NCBI GenBank assembly: GCA_000438155.1 | Contig: FR902955.1 | Span: 14,632 to 26,265, forward strand | Length of the DNA: 11,634 bases | Source: Firmicutes bacterium CAG:95 | Lineage (GTDB): Bacteria > Bacillota > Clostridia > Lachnospirales > Lachnospiraceae | Direction: 5' to 3' | In this document: positions 1 through 7,194 of the stretch, piece after piece | Position numbering within the stretch: the first letter of the stretch is position 1 | Layout of the letters: every line of letters starts with the position of its first letter | Translations under genes and position numbers: made by a program | The notes under the pieces: model-generated | What the model was told of the DNA's origin: nothing | The model's input: the letters and a program-made list of their open reading frames with translations, nothing else | Databases searched by the model: none

Positions 1-1
1 A

Positions 2-367
2 GCAGGAATGATGATTATGATGCCGGTCGAGCTGGTACGGAAATATCTTAACCGGATCATCAATGTGCATCCGGCACTGATTCCTTCCTTCTGCGGGAAG
101 GGCTTTTATGGAATCCGTCCGCACGAGGCTGTTTTGAAAAGCGGTGTGAAGGTAACCGGCGCTACGGTGCATTTTGTGGATGAGGTATACGATCATGGTG
201 CGATCATCATGCAGAAGGCGGTTTATGTGAAGAACGGTGATACGCCGGAGGAACTGCAGCACCGTGTGATGGAAGAAGCGGAATGGCAGATTCTGCCGAA
301 GACCATTGATCTCATTGCACATGGCAGGGTAAAGGTAGAAAATGGAATCGCAGTCGTAGAAGAATAA
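2..367 (+). CDS. purN: Phosphoribosylglycinamide formyltransferase, C-terminal part (5' end outside window)
   Basis: PurN transfers a formyl group from 10-formyltetrahydrofolate to glycinamide ribonucleotide, the third step of de novo purine synthesis, in the cytosol. Only about the last 121 codons are here; the frame is open to the window edge, so the ATG at position 8 is internal and not the real start. Numbering from that internal Met, the catalytic pair of the family is seen as Asn19 and His21 in INVHPALIPSF, and the catalytic Asp is Asp62 in the signature GATVHFVDEVYDHG. The C-terminus ends in the usual helical region plus a short strand. The gene is followed after 97 nt by purD, the preceding step of the same pathway, so an operon is likely. 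The missing part should carry the phosphate-binding N-terminal motif. The family call is very secure. Confidence 0.96.
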   Translation, partial: AGMMIMMPVELVRKYLNRIINVHPALIPSFCGKGFYGIRPHEAVLKSGVKVTGATVHFVDEVYDHGAIIMQKAVYVKNGDTPEELQHRVMEEAEWQILPKTIDLIAHGRVKVENGIAVVEE

Positions 368-464
368 TCATTTTCCGGCTGCTCGGCTTACAGTTACGAA
401 GAGGCAGAATTACCATAATGGTTTACATAATGTGAAATCATAGGACAGGAAGACGGAGGAAGCT

Positions 465-1736
465 ATGAAAGTATTGATCGTAGGCGGTGGCGGTAGAGAG
501 CATGCCATTGCAACAAGTGTCGCAAAGAGCAGTAAAGTAGATAAAATTTATTGTGCACCCGGAAATGCAGGAATCGGTCTGATCGCGGAATGTGTACCGA
601 TCGGAGCAATGGAATTCGATAAAATTGTTGCATTTGCCAAAGAAAAGGAAATTGATCTGACGATTGTCGGGATGGATGATCCCCTTGTCGGTGGACTTGT
701 TGACCGTCTCGAAGATGCCGGATTAAAAGCGTTCGGACCCCGTAAAAATGCAGCAATTCTGGAAGGAAGCAAGGCTTTTTCCAAGGATCTGATGAAGAAA
801 TACGGAATCCCGACGGCTGCCTATGAGAACTTTGACAATGCAGAGGATGCCCTCAACTATTTAAAGACTGCATCGTTCCCGATTGTATTAAAGGCAGATG
901 GATTAGCACTTGGAAAGGGCGTACTGATCTGCAATACCTTAGAAGAGGCACAGGATGGTGTGAAATCCATCATGCTCGATAAGCAGTTCGGAACTGCCGG
1001 TAATCGTATGGTAATTGAAGAATTTATGACAGGAAGGGAAGTTTCCGTGCTCTCCTTTGTCGATGGAAAGACGATTAAAACCATGACCTCTGCACAGGAT
1101 CACAAGCGTGCAGGAGACGGGGATACCGGATTAAATACCGGTGGTATGGGAACCTTTTCACCGAGCCCGTTCTATACGGAGGAAGTGGATGAATTCTGTA
1201 AGAAATACATTTATCAGGCAACCGTAGATGCCATGGCAGCAGAAGGAAGAGAGTTTAAGGGTATTATTTTCTTCGGACTGATGCTGACCCAAAAGGGACC
1301 GCGTGTGTTAGAGTACAATGCGCGTTTCGGAGATCCTGAGGCTCAGGTGGTGCTGCCACGTATGAAGAATGATCTGATCGAAGTAATGGAAGCCTGTATT
1401 AATGGCACGCTGGATCAGATTGATCTGCAGTTTGAGGATAACGCAGCAGTCTGTGTGGTACTTGCTTCTGACGGATATCCGGTCAGATATGAAAAGGGCT
1501 TCCTCATTCACGGACTGGAAAGGTTTGAAGGGCAGGATAATTATTTCTGCTTCCATGCAGGAACGAAACAGACTCCGGAAGGAATTGTAACAAACGGGGG
1601 ACGTGTTCTTGGCATTACAGCAAAGGGTAAGGATTTAAAGGAAGCACGTAAGAATGCCTATGCGGCAACCGAATGGGTTTCCTTTGAAAATAAATATATG
1701 CGCCATGATATCGGAAAGGCAATTGACGAGGCGTAA
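465..1736 (+). CDS. purD: Phosphoribosylamine--glycine ligase (GAR synthetase)
   Basis: PurD joins glycine to 5-phosphoribosylamine with ATP to give glycinamide ribonucleotide, the substrate of the PurN encoded just upstream. The product is 423 aa, the normal length. Domains in order are an N-terminal Rossmann-like fold with VGGGGREHA (residues 6-14), an ATP-grasp core with LKADGLALGKGV (142-153) and GGMG (226-229), and the family signature RFGDPE (287-292), which supplies acidic metal-binding residues. A C-terminal PurK-like barrel domain follows. The start is supported by GGAGG about 7 nt upstream of the ATG. No terminator is evident between purN and purD, which fits co-transcription. The 97-nt gap contains no ORF or clear promoter. 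Nothing about the protein looks abnormal. Confidence 0.98.
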   Translation: MKVLIVGGGGREHAIATSVAKSSKVDKIYCAPGNAGIGLIAECVPIGAMEFDKIVAFAKEKEIDLTIVGMDDPLVGGLVDRLEDAGLKAFGPRKNAAILEGSKAFSKDLMKKYGIPTAAYENFDNAEDALNYLKTASFPIVLKADGLALGKGVLICNTLEEAQDGVKSIMLDKQFGTAGNRMVIEEFMTGREVSVLSFVDGKTIKTMTSAQDHKRAGDGDTGLNTGGMGTFSPSPFYTEEVDEFCKKYIYQATVDAMAAEGREFKGIIFFGLMLTQKGPRVLEYNARFGDPEAQVVLPRMKNDLIEVMEACINGTLDQIDLQFEDNAAVCVVLASDGYPVRYEKGFLIHGLERFEGQDNYFCFHAGTKQTPEGIVTNGGRVLGITAKGKDLKEARKNAYAATEWVSFENKYMRHDIGKAIDEA

Positions 1737-1764
1737 ATTGTTCGTGGTGTGGAAAGGGTAATTT

Positions 1765-2229
1765 ATGAATGAGAAACGGCGGCTGGTGGCTTTGAATGGC
1801 TTTCTGCGGCCAACAATCTGCAAAGCCTGCGGAGGAATCCTTATCTATAAAGGATTGGGAGAATACCAGTGTGAGGATTGCAATGCATGTGAATATGATG
1901 ACTACGGAAAGGTAAGATCGTACCTTGAAAAGCACCATGGAGCTAACGTGGCAGAAATTTCCTCGCAGACAGGGGTGTCACACAAGGCAATCCGTGATAT
2001 GATTAAGGAAAATCGTTTTGAGCTTGTTGAAAGTAAAGGCGGTTATCTGCGGTGCGAGATCTGTGGAGAGAATATCCGCAGTGGAAGGCTTTGTCCGAAG
2101 TGCGAAGCGGCATATCACAAGCAGATTGAAGATGAGGCGCGCCAGCAGAGGAAAAACTATAAGCAGATGTCCGGATTCAGCGGCGAAAGGCCGGAGGGTG
2201 AGAGCGGACGAAGGCGTTTTGAAAGATAG
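1765..2229 (+). CDS. Zinc-ribbon/HTH protein resembling YvyF-type flagellar operon protein
   Basis: The 154-aa product has two cysteine clusters flanking a helical segment. The N-terminal set is Cys19, Cys22, Cys36, Cys39 and Cys42. The C-terminal set is Cys97, Cys100, Cys110 and Cys113, a classical CxxC-x9-CxxC zinc ribbon. Between them, residues 60-85 (NVAEISSQTGVSHKAIRDMI) read as a helix-turn-helix, a layout I associate with the YvyF/TIGR03826 flagellar-operon family. The C-terminal 35 residues are basic and probably disordered. A GGAAAGG site lies about 7 nt before the ATG. The stop codon lies 23 nt before the chosen start of the next gene, so translation may be coupled. No flagellar gene is in this window, so a flagellar role is unsupported here. 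It could equally be a small transcriptional or RNA-binding regulator. The fold call is fair; the function is unknown. Confidence 0.7.
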   Translation: MNEKRRLVALNGFLRPTICKACGGILIYKGLGEYQCEDCNACEYDDYGKVRSYLEKHHGANVAEISSQTGVSHKAIRDMIKENRFELVESKGGYLRCEICGENIRSGRLCPKCEAAYHKQIEDEARQQRKNYKQMSGFSGERPEGESGRRRFER

Positions 2230-2252
2230 TGAAAGAAAGGTACAGGATAATT

Positions 2253-3644
2253 ATGAAAAAAGGGATTCTTGGATTTGCAGTTGCAATGATGGTTTTTGGA
2301 CTTTCTACCATTTCCAGCCTTGCAGCAACGGGAACCGTAACGGCCGGAACAGCGAAAATCAGAGAGAAAGCAAGCACAGACAGCTCAGTGGTGGCATCGA
2401 CCTCAAAGGGGGCTAAGATTGATATTGTCGGAGCAGAAAAGGACAGCTCCGGAACCGTATGGTATAAGGTGCCGGTAAGCGGTGGCTCTTATGGTTATGT
2501 AAGAAGCGATCTGGTAGAAACAAGTGATAAGATTGATGTGACAGACAATAGTTCATCCTCGTCCGCAGATGCTTCGACCTCTGCTTCAGCTTCCAAACCG
2601 GAAGCAACCGTGCCGACCGCAATTGGTGAGCAGGCAGCGACAGTAAAGTGTTCTTCGAATGTCAAGGTACGTGCAGGTGCATCCACGAAGCATGATGTAG
2701 TGACCAGTCTGCCTGATGGAACAGCAATTACCCTGATCGGAGAGGCAAATGATGCAGCAGGAAATAAATGGTATCAGTTAAGATGCGAATATAATGGGAA
2801 GACTGTAGAAGGATACATTCGTTCCGACCTGATTGCAATTGGTTCGAATGCTTCTGCCGCAAATGGAACAGATAGTACGGATGCAGCCTCAGCGGATGGC
2901 TCAGAAGCAGTAGACGGAGCAGAGGTAACGGATGGTGCCGAAGCAGAAAATCCGGATGAGGTGCAGGAAGGCGATGGGAGTGAAGAAGCACCGGAAGAAC
3001 AGCCGGAGCCGGAGCACAATGATTATGAAGTGGTTTATATGACAGATACAGAGAATCCGGATACCGGAAAGTATTATCTGTACAATAACATTGATGGTAC
3101 GATGGCAGATGTGGAGGTTTTATTTTCCTCTGTTACGACAGCAAATGATAATGTAGCGCGTCTGGAATCCGAGTCATCCCAGAAAAATATTGTTATCATT
3201 ATTCTTGCAGTTGTGATCGTTCTTCTTTTCATCGGACTTACTATCCTGATCATCAAGCTGAGGGGTGCATATGAATATGATTATGATGAAGATGAGGAAG
3301 AAGACGAAGAAGAGTTCGATGAACCTGCTCCGAGAAGACGCAGACGTGATTATCAGGAAGATGAAGTAGAGGAGCGGCCGCGCAGACAGGAGCGTGCAGG
3401 TAAGGCTTCAAGAGAAGAAGAAATGCGTCCGGCAAGGAGAGAGCGTGGACGCGAAGAAGCACCGGAAAGAGAAGGACGACCTTCGCGTAACAGTAATCCG
3501 GAACGACAGGGACAGCCTGTGAGGAGACCTGTAGAAAATAACGAAGGAACGGTGAAGAAGGCGCCCCGGAAGGCGCAGAACTTCCTGACCGATGACGATG
3601 AGTTTGAATTTGAATTCTTGAACATGGACGATAAAGACATATAA
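2253..3644 (+). CDS. Secreted/anchored protein with two bacterial SH3 domains, one membrane span and charged cytoplasmic tail
   Basis: The chosen ATG opens a textbook signal peptide (MKKGILGFAVAMMVFGLSTISSLAA, cleavage near residue 24). An in-frame GTG at 2229, inside the previous stop region, would add eight polar residues and spoil it. Two SH3b domains follow (about 28-88 and 127-192), each with the x-VR/IR-x-ASTxxxVV pattern and ending in a Y(V/I)RSDL strand; such domains usually bind peptidoglycan. Residues 195-255 are an acidic Ala/Glu/Asp-rich linker. Residues 312-336 are a strong hydrophobic span, and the tail to 463 starts with an acidic run (DEDEEEDEEE) and continues as an Arg/Glu-rich disordered region. 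The expected topology is SH3 domains outside and tail inside. This suggests a wall-sensing or scaffolding protein, but no enzyme domain is present. I do not recognise a named gene. Confidence 0.85.
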   Translation: MKKGILGFAVAMMVFGLSTISSLAATGTVTAGTAKIREKASTDSSVVASTSKGAKIDIVGAEKDSSGTVWYKVPVSGGSYGYVRSDLVETSDKIDVTDNSSSSSADASTSASASKPEATVPTAIGEQAATVKCSSNVKVRAGASTKHDVVTSLPDGTAITLIGEANDAAGNKWYQLRCEYNGKTVEGYIRSDLIAIGSNASAANGTDSTDAASADGSEAVDGAEVTDGAEAENPDEVQEGDGSEEAPEEQPEPEHNDYEVVYMTDTENPDTGKYYLYNNIDGTMADVEVLFSSVTTANDNVARLESESSQKNIVIIILAVVIVLLFIGLTILIIKLRGAYEYDYDEDEEEDEEEFDEPAPRRRRRDYQEDEVEERPRRQERAGKASREEEMRPARRERGREEAPEREGRPSRNSNPERQGQPVRRPVENNEGTVKKAPRKAQNFLTDDDEFEFEFLNMDDKDI

Positions 3645-3645
3645 A
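3618..3645 (+). promoter_or_regulatory. Candidate sigma-A promoter for gntR-clpC, inside the end of the SH3 gene
   Basis: TTGAAC at 3618-3623 and TATAAA at 3640-3645 are separated by 16 nt, each matching consensus at 5 of 6 positions. Transcription would begin near 3652, just at the hairpin at 3650-3677. There is no space for another promoter between that hairpin and the gntR start at 3701, which is why this site is proposed. It overlaps coding sequence, so it could be chance. Confidence 0.35.
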
Positions 3646-3649
3646 AAAC

Positions 3650-3677
3650 AAAAGGAATAGCATCTGCTATTCCTTTT
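3650..3677 (+). terminator. Perfect 13-bp hairpin, probable terminator of the SH3 gene
   Basis: AAAAGGAATAGCA at 3650-3662 is exactly complementary to TGCTATTCCTTTT at 3665-3677 with a nominal 2-nt gap (in practice a 4-nt loop after fraying). The hairpin starts 6 nt after the SH3 gene stop. The U-run is short because its Ts are part of the stem, followed by ATT. The left flank is A-rich, so it could also act on the other strand. It might alternatively be a 5' leader hairpin of the gntR transcript. Confidence 0.7.
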
Positions 3678-3700
3678 ATTCAAAAGAATGGATTATAAAA

Positions 3701-4075
3701 ATGATAATTGAAATTGATTTTAACAGTGAGGAAGCTTTATATCTGCAAGTGCGCAACCAGATTATTCATGGAATCGCCACGCTGCAGCTTCAGGAGGGGG
3801 ATGAGCTCCCTTCGGTGCGGCAGATGGCAGATGAAATCGGAATTAATATGCATACGGTGAACAAGGCCTATACGGTCTTAAAGCAGGAGGGCTTTATCCA
3901 GCTTGATCGTCGGAAGGGTGCAGTAATCAGCCTTGATATGGATAAGCTCAGGGAACTTCAAAGCATGCGGGAGCAGATGAAAGGAATCCTTGCAAAAGGA
4001 ATTTGTAAGGGAATTTGTAAGGACGAGGTCTATGAACTCGTCAATGAGATATATCAGGAATATGGAGGAGAATAA
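3701..4075 (+). CDS. GntR-family (YtrA-type) transcriptional regulator
   Basis: This 124-aa protein is a DNA-binding repressor-type regulator. Residues 10-76 form the GntR winged helix: YLQVRNQIIHGIATLQL, then ELPSVRQMADEIGINMHTVNKAYTVLKQEGFI (recognition helix near 47-60) and the wing DRRKGAVIS. The remaining 45 residues are a short helical segment, as in the YtrA subfamily, with no room for a ligand-binding FadR, HutC or MocR domain. The stop is 2 nt before the clpC GTG start, so the two genes are almost certainly co-transcribed. YtrA-type genes usually precede ABC transporters; here the partner is clpC, in the place where CtsR is commonly found. It may autoregulate the pair, but I saw no obvious operator palindrome. 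The ribosome binding site is weak. Codons 99-107 carry a 12-bp tandem duplication. Confidence 0.93.
   Translation: MIIEIDFNSEEALYLQVRNQIIHGIATLQLQEGDELPSVRQMADEIGINMHTVNKAYTVLKQEGFIQLDRRKGAVISLDMDKLRELQSMREQMKGILAKGICKGICKDEVYELVNEIYQEYGGE
3998..4021 (+). repeat. Perfect 12-bp tandem duplication inside gntR
   Basis: GGAATTTGTAAG occurs twice back to back (3998-4009 and 4010-4021), encoding GICKGICK in the C-terminal helix. A looser similar unit (AAAGGAATCCTTGCAAAA) lies just upstream, encoding KGILAK. The unit is a multiple of three, so copy-number changes keep the frame. Confidence 0.85.
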
Positions 4076-4077
4076 AC

Positions 4078-6525
4078 GTGTGGTCAGGTAGTTTTACAAA
4101 GAACGCGCAGGCGGCACTGACACTTGCAGAGAAAACGGCAGCCAGATTGCATACCGGTTATGTGGGTACAGAACATATTCTGGTGGGACTTCTTAAGGAA
4201 GAAAGTGGCGTAGCAGCCAAAATTCTGGAAGATAACGGTGCTGATGCAGATAAAATTCTGGAAATGATCCGGGATCTGATTGCTCCCGATGGGGAGACCG
4301 CCGTGAAAGAGCGGGGAATGTATTCACCGAGAGCACGGAGAGTACTGGAGGAGGCGTATGTGCAGGCTGAACGGTTTGGCGCAGACAGTGCCGGAACAGA
4401 GCATCTTCTGCTGGCCCTTTTGAAGGACCCGGACAATGCAGCGGTACGTCTCTTAAATACCCTTGGCATTTCGGTACAGAAGGTTTATGTTGATACGCTG
4501 GTGGTTATGGGGGCAGATCCGGCGATTTACAAGGAGGATCTGCGGAATAAGAAGAATAATAACAGGAAGCAGCCCTCAACACTGGAACAGTACAGCAGAG
4601 ATCTGACCGCGCTTGCTGCACAGGGAAAGCTGGATCCGGTCATCGGAAGAGATATGGAGATTCAGCGTGTGATTGAGATCTTAAGCCGCAGGACGAAGAA
4701 CAATCCGTGTCTCATTGGAGAGCCGGGGGTCGGAAAAACTGCTGTGGTAGAAGGGTTGGCCAACCGTATTGTGGAAGGCAATGTTCCGTTTACGATTCAG
4801 AATAAGCGGTTAATGACGCTGGACTTGTCCGGAATGGTTGCAGGCTCCAAGTATCGTGGAGAATTTGAAGAACGAATTAAGAGAGTCATCCGGGAGGTAC
4901 AGGAGGATGGAGACATTATCCTGTTTCTGGATGAAATTCATACCATTATCGGGGCAGGCGGTGCCGAGGGAGCAATTGATGCTTCCAATATTCTGAAGCC
5001 TTCACTGGCAAGAGGGGAGCTGCAGCTTATTGGAGCAACGACCATTGCCGAGTATCACAAATATATTGAAAAGGATGCGGCCTTAGAGCGCAGATTCCAG
5101 CCGGTAAATGTGGAAGAACCGACAAAGGAGGAGGCTCTTTCCATCCTTCGTGGAATTGCGTGGAAATATGCACAGCATCATCGTGTGCAGATTACGGATG
5201 AAGCACTCATTGCTGCCGTGAATCTGTCAGAGCGTTATATCAATGACCGGAATCTGCCGGATAAAGCGATTGATCTGATTGATGAAGCCTCCGCAGCGGT
5301 ACGTCTGCAGCACTCCAAAGCACCGGAGGGCTTACAGCAGCGAAGAGAAGAGCTTCTTGCACTGGATGCTGTTCTGGAAGAACAGCTAAAGGAAGGAAGA
5401 CTTGAGGAAGCCGCAGAAACCAACAGGGAACAGGAAAAGCTTCTTAAGAAATATCAAAGAGAAGAAGATCGTTATCAGAAGAAGCAGGCCGAAAGCCGGA
5501 TCGAAGTGACAGAAGGTGACATCGCAAAGGTGGTTTCTATCTGGACGAAGGTTCCGGTAAGTAAGCTGACAGAGAAGGAGAGCGACCGGTTGCTGCGCCT
5601 GGAAAAAGAGCTCCATAAGAGGGTTATCGGACAGGAAGAAGCAGTGTCCGCAGTGGCGCGTGCAATACGGCGGGGAAGAGTCGGATTGCAGGATCCGAAC
5701 CGTCCGATAGGATCTTTCCTGTTTTTAGGACCTACCGGAGTCGGAAAGACCGAGCTTAGCAAGGCTCTTGCAGAAGCCATGTTTGGCACGGAAAACGCAC
5801 TGATCCGTGTCGATATGTCCGAATATATGGAAGGTCATTCCGTATCGAAAATGATCGGTTCCCCTCCGGGATATGTCGGCTTTGAAGAAGGCGGACAGCT
5901 GAGTGAGAAGATCCGGAAGAATCCGTATTCGGTAGTGCTTTTTGATGAAATTGAAAAGGCACATCCTGATGTGTTTAATGTACTGCTTCAGGTATTGGAT
6001 GATGGGCACATCACTGATTCCAAGGGACGTAAGGTCAGCTTTAAGAATACCGTACTGATTATGACCTCCAATGCCGGGGCTCAGAGAATCATTGCTCCGA
6101 AGAACTTAGGGTTCCTTACGGAAACAACCAGGGAGCAGGATTACGAGAAAATGAAGTCCGGAGTTATGGAAGAGGTAAGAAAGATCTTTAAACCGGAATT
6201 TATCAACCGTATTGATGATATTATTGTATTTAAGACACTGGAAAAGAAGGAAATGCTGGAGATCGTGCAGCTTCTCAGCAGTCATCTTTCGAAGCGGTGC
6301 GAGAAGGAAATGGAGTTAAAGCTTCATTTCAGCAATGCCTTAAAGGAGCATATTGTGGACAAATATGCGGACTACAAGATGGGTGCGAGACCACTAAAGA
6401 GAGCCATCCAGAACGTGATTGAGGATCCGCTTGCGGAGAAGATCCTTGCAGGTGAAATCCATGCCGGGGATCAGGTTACGATTGGTTTCCGAAAAGGACA
6501 GATTTCCTTTGACGTCAAAAACTAA
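4078..6525 (+). CDS. clpC: ATP-dependent Clp protease ATP-binding subunit ClpC
   Basis: ClpC is a Hsp100 unfoldase that feeds proteins into the ClpP protease. The 815-aa length suits ClpC. Order: two Clp N repeats (about 4-140), AAA module 1 with Walker A GEPGVGKT (214-221) and Walker B LFLDEIH (282-288), a short coiled middle domain with a UVR-like segment (about 420-460), and AAA module 2 with Walker A GPTGVGKT (551-558) and Walker B VVLFDEIEK (DE at 623-624). The short middle domain argues against ClpB. The LGF tripeptide at 677-679 sits where ClpP-binding chaperones have (L/I/V)GF, so ClpP partnership is expected. GPPGYVGF-type pore residues appear as SPPGYVGFEEGG. The GTG start at 4078 has GGAGGAG at 4064-4070, 7 nt upstream. 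McsA, McsB and CtsR, its usual neighbours, are absent; radA follows downstream as in Bacillus. Confidence 0.97.
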   Translation: MWSGSFTKNAQAALTLAEKTAARLHTGYVGTEHILVGLLKEESGVAAKILEDNGADADKILEMIRDLIAPDGETAVKERGMYSPRARRVLEEAYVQAERFGADSAGTEHLLLALLKDPDNAAVRLLNTLGISVQKVYVDTLVVMGADPAIYKEDLRNKKNNNRKQPSTLEQYSRDLTALAAQGKLDPVIGRDMEIQRVIEILSRRTKNNPCLIGEPGVGKTAVVEGLANRIVEGNVPFTIQNKRLMTLDLSGMVAGSKYRGEFEERIKRVIREVQEDGDIILFLDEIHTIIGAGGAEGAIDASNILKPSLARGELQLIGATTIAEYHKYIEKDAALERRFQPVNVEEPTKEEALSILRGIAWKYAQHHRVQITDEALIAAVNLSERYINDRNLPDKAIDLIDEASAAVRLQHSKAPEGLQQRREELLALDAVLEEQLKEGRLEEAAETNREQEKLLKKYQREEDRYQKKQAESRIEVTEGDIAKVVSIWTKVPVSKLTEKESDRLLRLEKELHKRVIGQEEAVSAVARAIRRGRVGLQDPNRPIGSFLFLGPTGVGKTELSKALAEAMFGTENALIRVDMSEYMEGHSVSKMIGSPPGYVGFEEGGQLSEKIRKNPYSVVLFDEIEKAHPDVFNVLLQVLDDGHITDSKGRKVSFKNTVLIMTSNAGAQRIIAPKNLGFLTETTREQDYEKMKSGVMEEVRKIFKPEFINRIDDIIVFKTLEKKEMLEIVQLLSSHLSKRCEKEMELKLHFSNALKEHIVDKYADYKMGARPLKRAIQNVIEDPLAEKILAGEIHAGDQVTIGFRKGQISFDVKN

Positions 6526-6587
6526 ATAGTTTATACTTACCATATATAGAACAGGTACGGCAAATGTACAATCAGGAGGAAATACAA

Positions 6588-6998
6588 ATGGCTGTTGTAG
6601 AAGAATTACTTCGTGAAGAAAGTGATGGAACCATCAGCTTCGGCAATCATGAGCTGGCAGAAAAGAAGAAGCTTGAGGATTTTGAATACGAAGGTGATTT
6701 GTATAAGGTGAAGACCTTTCAGACGATGACGAAGCTTGAAAGAAATGGATTATTCGTATATGAATCGGTTCCTGGAACGAGCGTTTTTTACTTTAAGGAA
6801 ACGACGGATAGTGTTGAATTTACAGTTTCCGGAAATGAAGATGCACAGATTACATTAGGCCTGTGCGAGGATACCGAATATGAGGTATTTGAGGACGGAA
6901 AGAGCAGAGGCAAGATGAAGACGAATCTCGGCGGTAAGCTGAATATCAGTGTAGAGCTTGAAAATGCAGAGGAAGTTCATATTAAAGTGATTCATTAA
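6588..6998 (+). CDS. Small conserved protein of unknown function (often labelled endosialidase in Lachnospiraceae)
   Basis: The real start is the ATG at 6588: AGGAGGA at 6574-6580 sits 7 nt before it, while an in-frame ATG at 6564 lies upstream of that site and would place the site inside the gene. The product is 136 aa, soluble, with no signal peptide or membrane span. It begins MAVVEELLREESDGTISFGNHEL and is rich in alternating beta strands ending in GKLNISVELENAEEVHIKVIH. From memory, near-identical short proteins in gut Lachnospiraceae are often annotated as endosialidase, but nothing here resembles a sialidase: it is far too short and has no Asp-box motif. It lies between clpC and radA, 62 nt after clpC, so it may be part of that transcript. 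Function unknown; the gene itself is certain. Confidence 0.85.
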   Translation: MAVVEELLREESDGTISFGNHELAEKKKLEDFEYEGDLYKVKTFQTMTKLERNGLFVYESVPGTSVFYFKETTDSVEFTVSGNEDAQITLGLCEDTEYEVFEDGKSRGKMKTNLGGKLNISVELENAEEVHIKVIH

Positions 6999-6999
6999 A

Positions 7000-7148
7000 G
7001 AGATAGTGTAACTATTCAGTACAGGTCGAAGCATTTACTGCTGAGGCCGTAAGAAAATGATTCAGTAATGCAAAATCCCATCGGCGAAGCCGATATGGAA
7101 TGGATTTTGCATCGTAACAGTGAAGGTACTGAACAGTTACGAGATAGT
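7000..7148. repeat. 8-bp target-site duplication flanking the miniature element
   Basis: GAGATAGT occurs at 7000-7007 and again at 7141-7148, exactly abutting the outer ends of the terminal inverted repeats. The match ends at 8 bp on both sides (flanking A versus C outside, G versus T inside). The left copy begins one base after the stop codon of the upstream gene. Confidence 0.85.
7008..7140. mobile_element. 133-bp MITE-like element with GTAA-starting 15-bp terminal inverted repeats
   Basis: GTAACTATTCAGTAC at 7008-7022 is inverted as GTACTGAACAGTTAC at 7126-7140, with 14 of 15 positions matching. An 8-bp direct repeat abuts both ends. The interior has no ORF but folds strongly: ATGCAAAATCC at 7068-7078 pairs with GGATTTTGCAT at 7102-7112, enclosing ATCGGC/GCCGAT (7080-7085 and 7089-7094) around a GAA loop, and TTACTG at 7035-7040 can pair with CAGTAA at 7063-7068. 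Ends beginning GTAA with an 8-bp target duplication are features of the IS66 family, so a non-autonomous IS66-driven element is the best inference. It separates a gene from its likely terminator. No transposase is in the window. Confidence 0.82.
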
Positions 7149-7161
7149 TATATAAGATCAG

Positions 7162-7194
7162 AAGCGCTGTTTCACTGCTGAAACAGCGCTTTTT
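7162..7194 (+). terminator. Strong rho-independent terminator between the small gene and radA
   Basis: AAGCGCTGTTTC at 7162-7173 is complementary to GAAACAGCGCTT at 7180-7191, with loop ACTGCT and a run of Ts to 7194. It presumably served the gene ending at 6998 before the miniature element moved it about 140 nt away. It ends 20 nt before the radA start, leaving no room for a promoter in between. Confidence 0.9.

Noticed and set aside
390..399. ACAGTTACGA between purN and purD, matching the right end and first flanking bases of the miniature element
   Set aside because: Only 10 bases match and two of them belong to the target duplication. No partner inverted repeat or flanking duplication is nearby, so chance is likely.
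3253..3663. Long minus-strand open frames opposite the SH3 protein tail and other genes
   Set aside because: They are antisense shadows caused by repetitive acidic/arginine codons or by lack of stops opposite real genes, with low-complexity products and no start signals.
4040..4100. CtsR heptad operator in front of clpC
   Set aside because: No tandem GGTCAAA-like heptads were seen before gntR or clpC.
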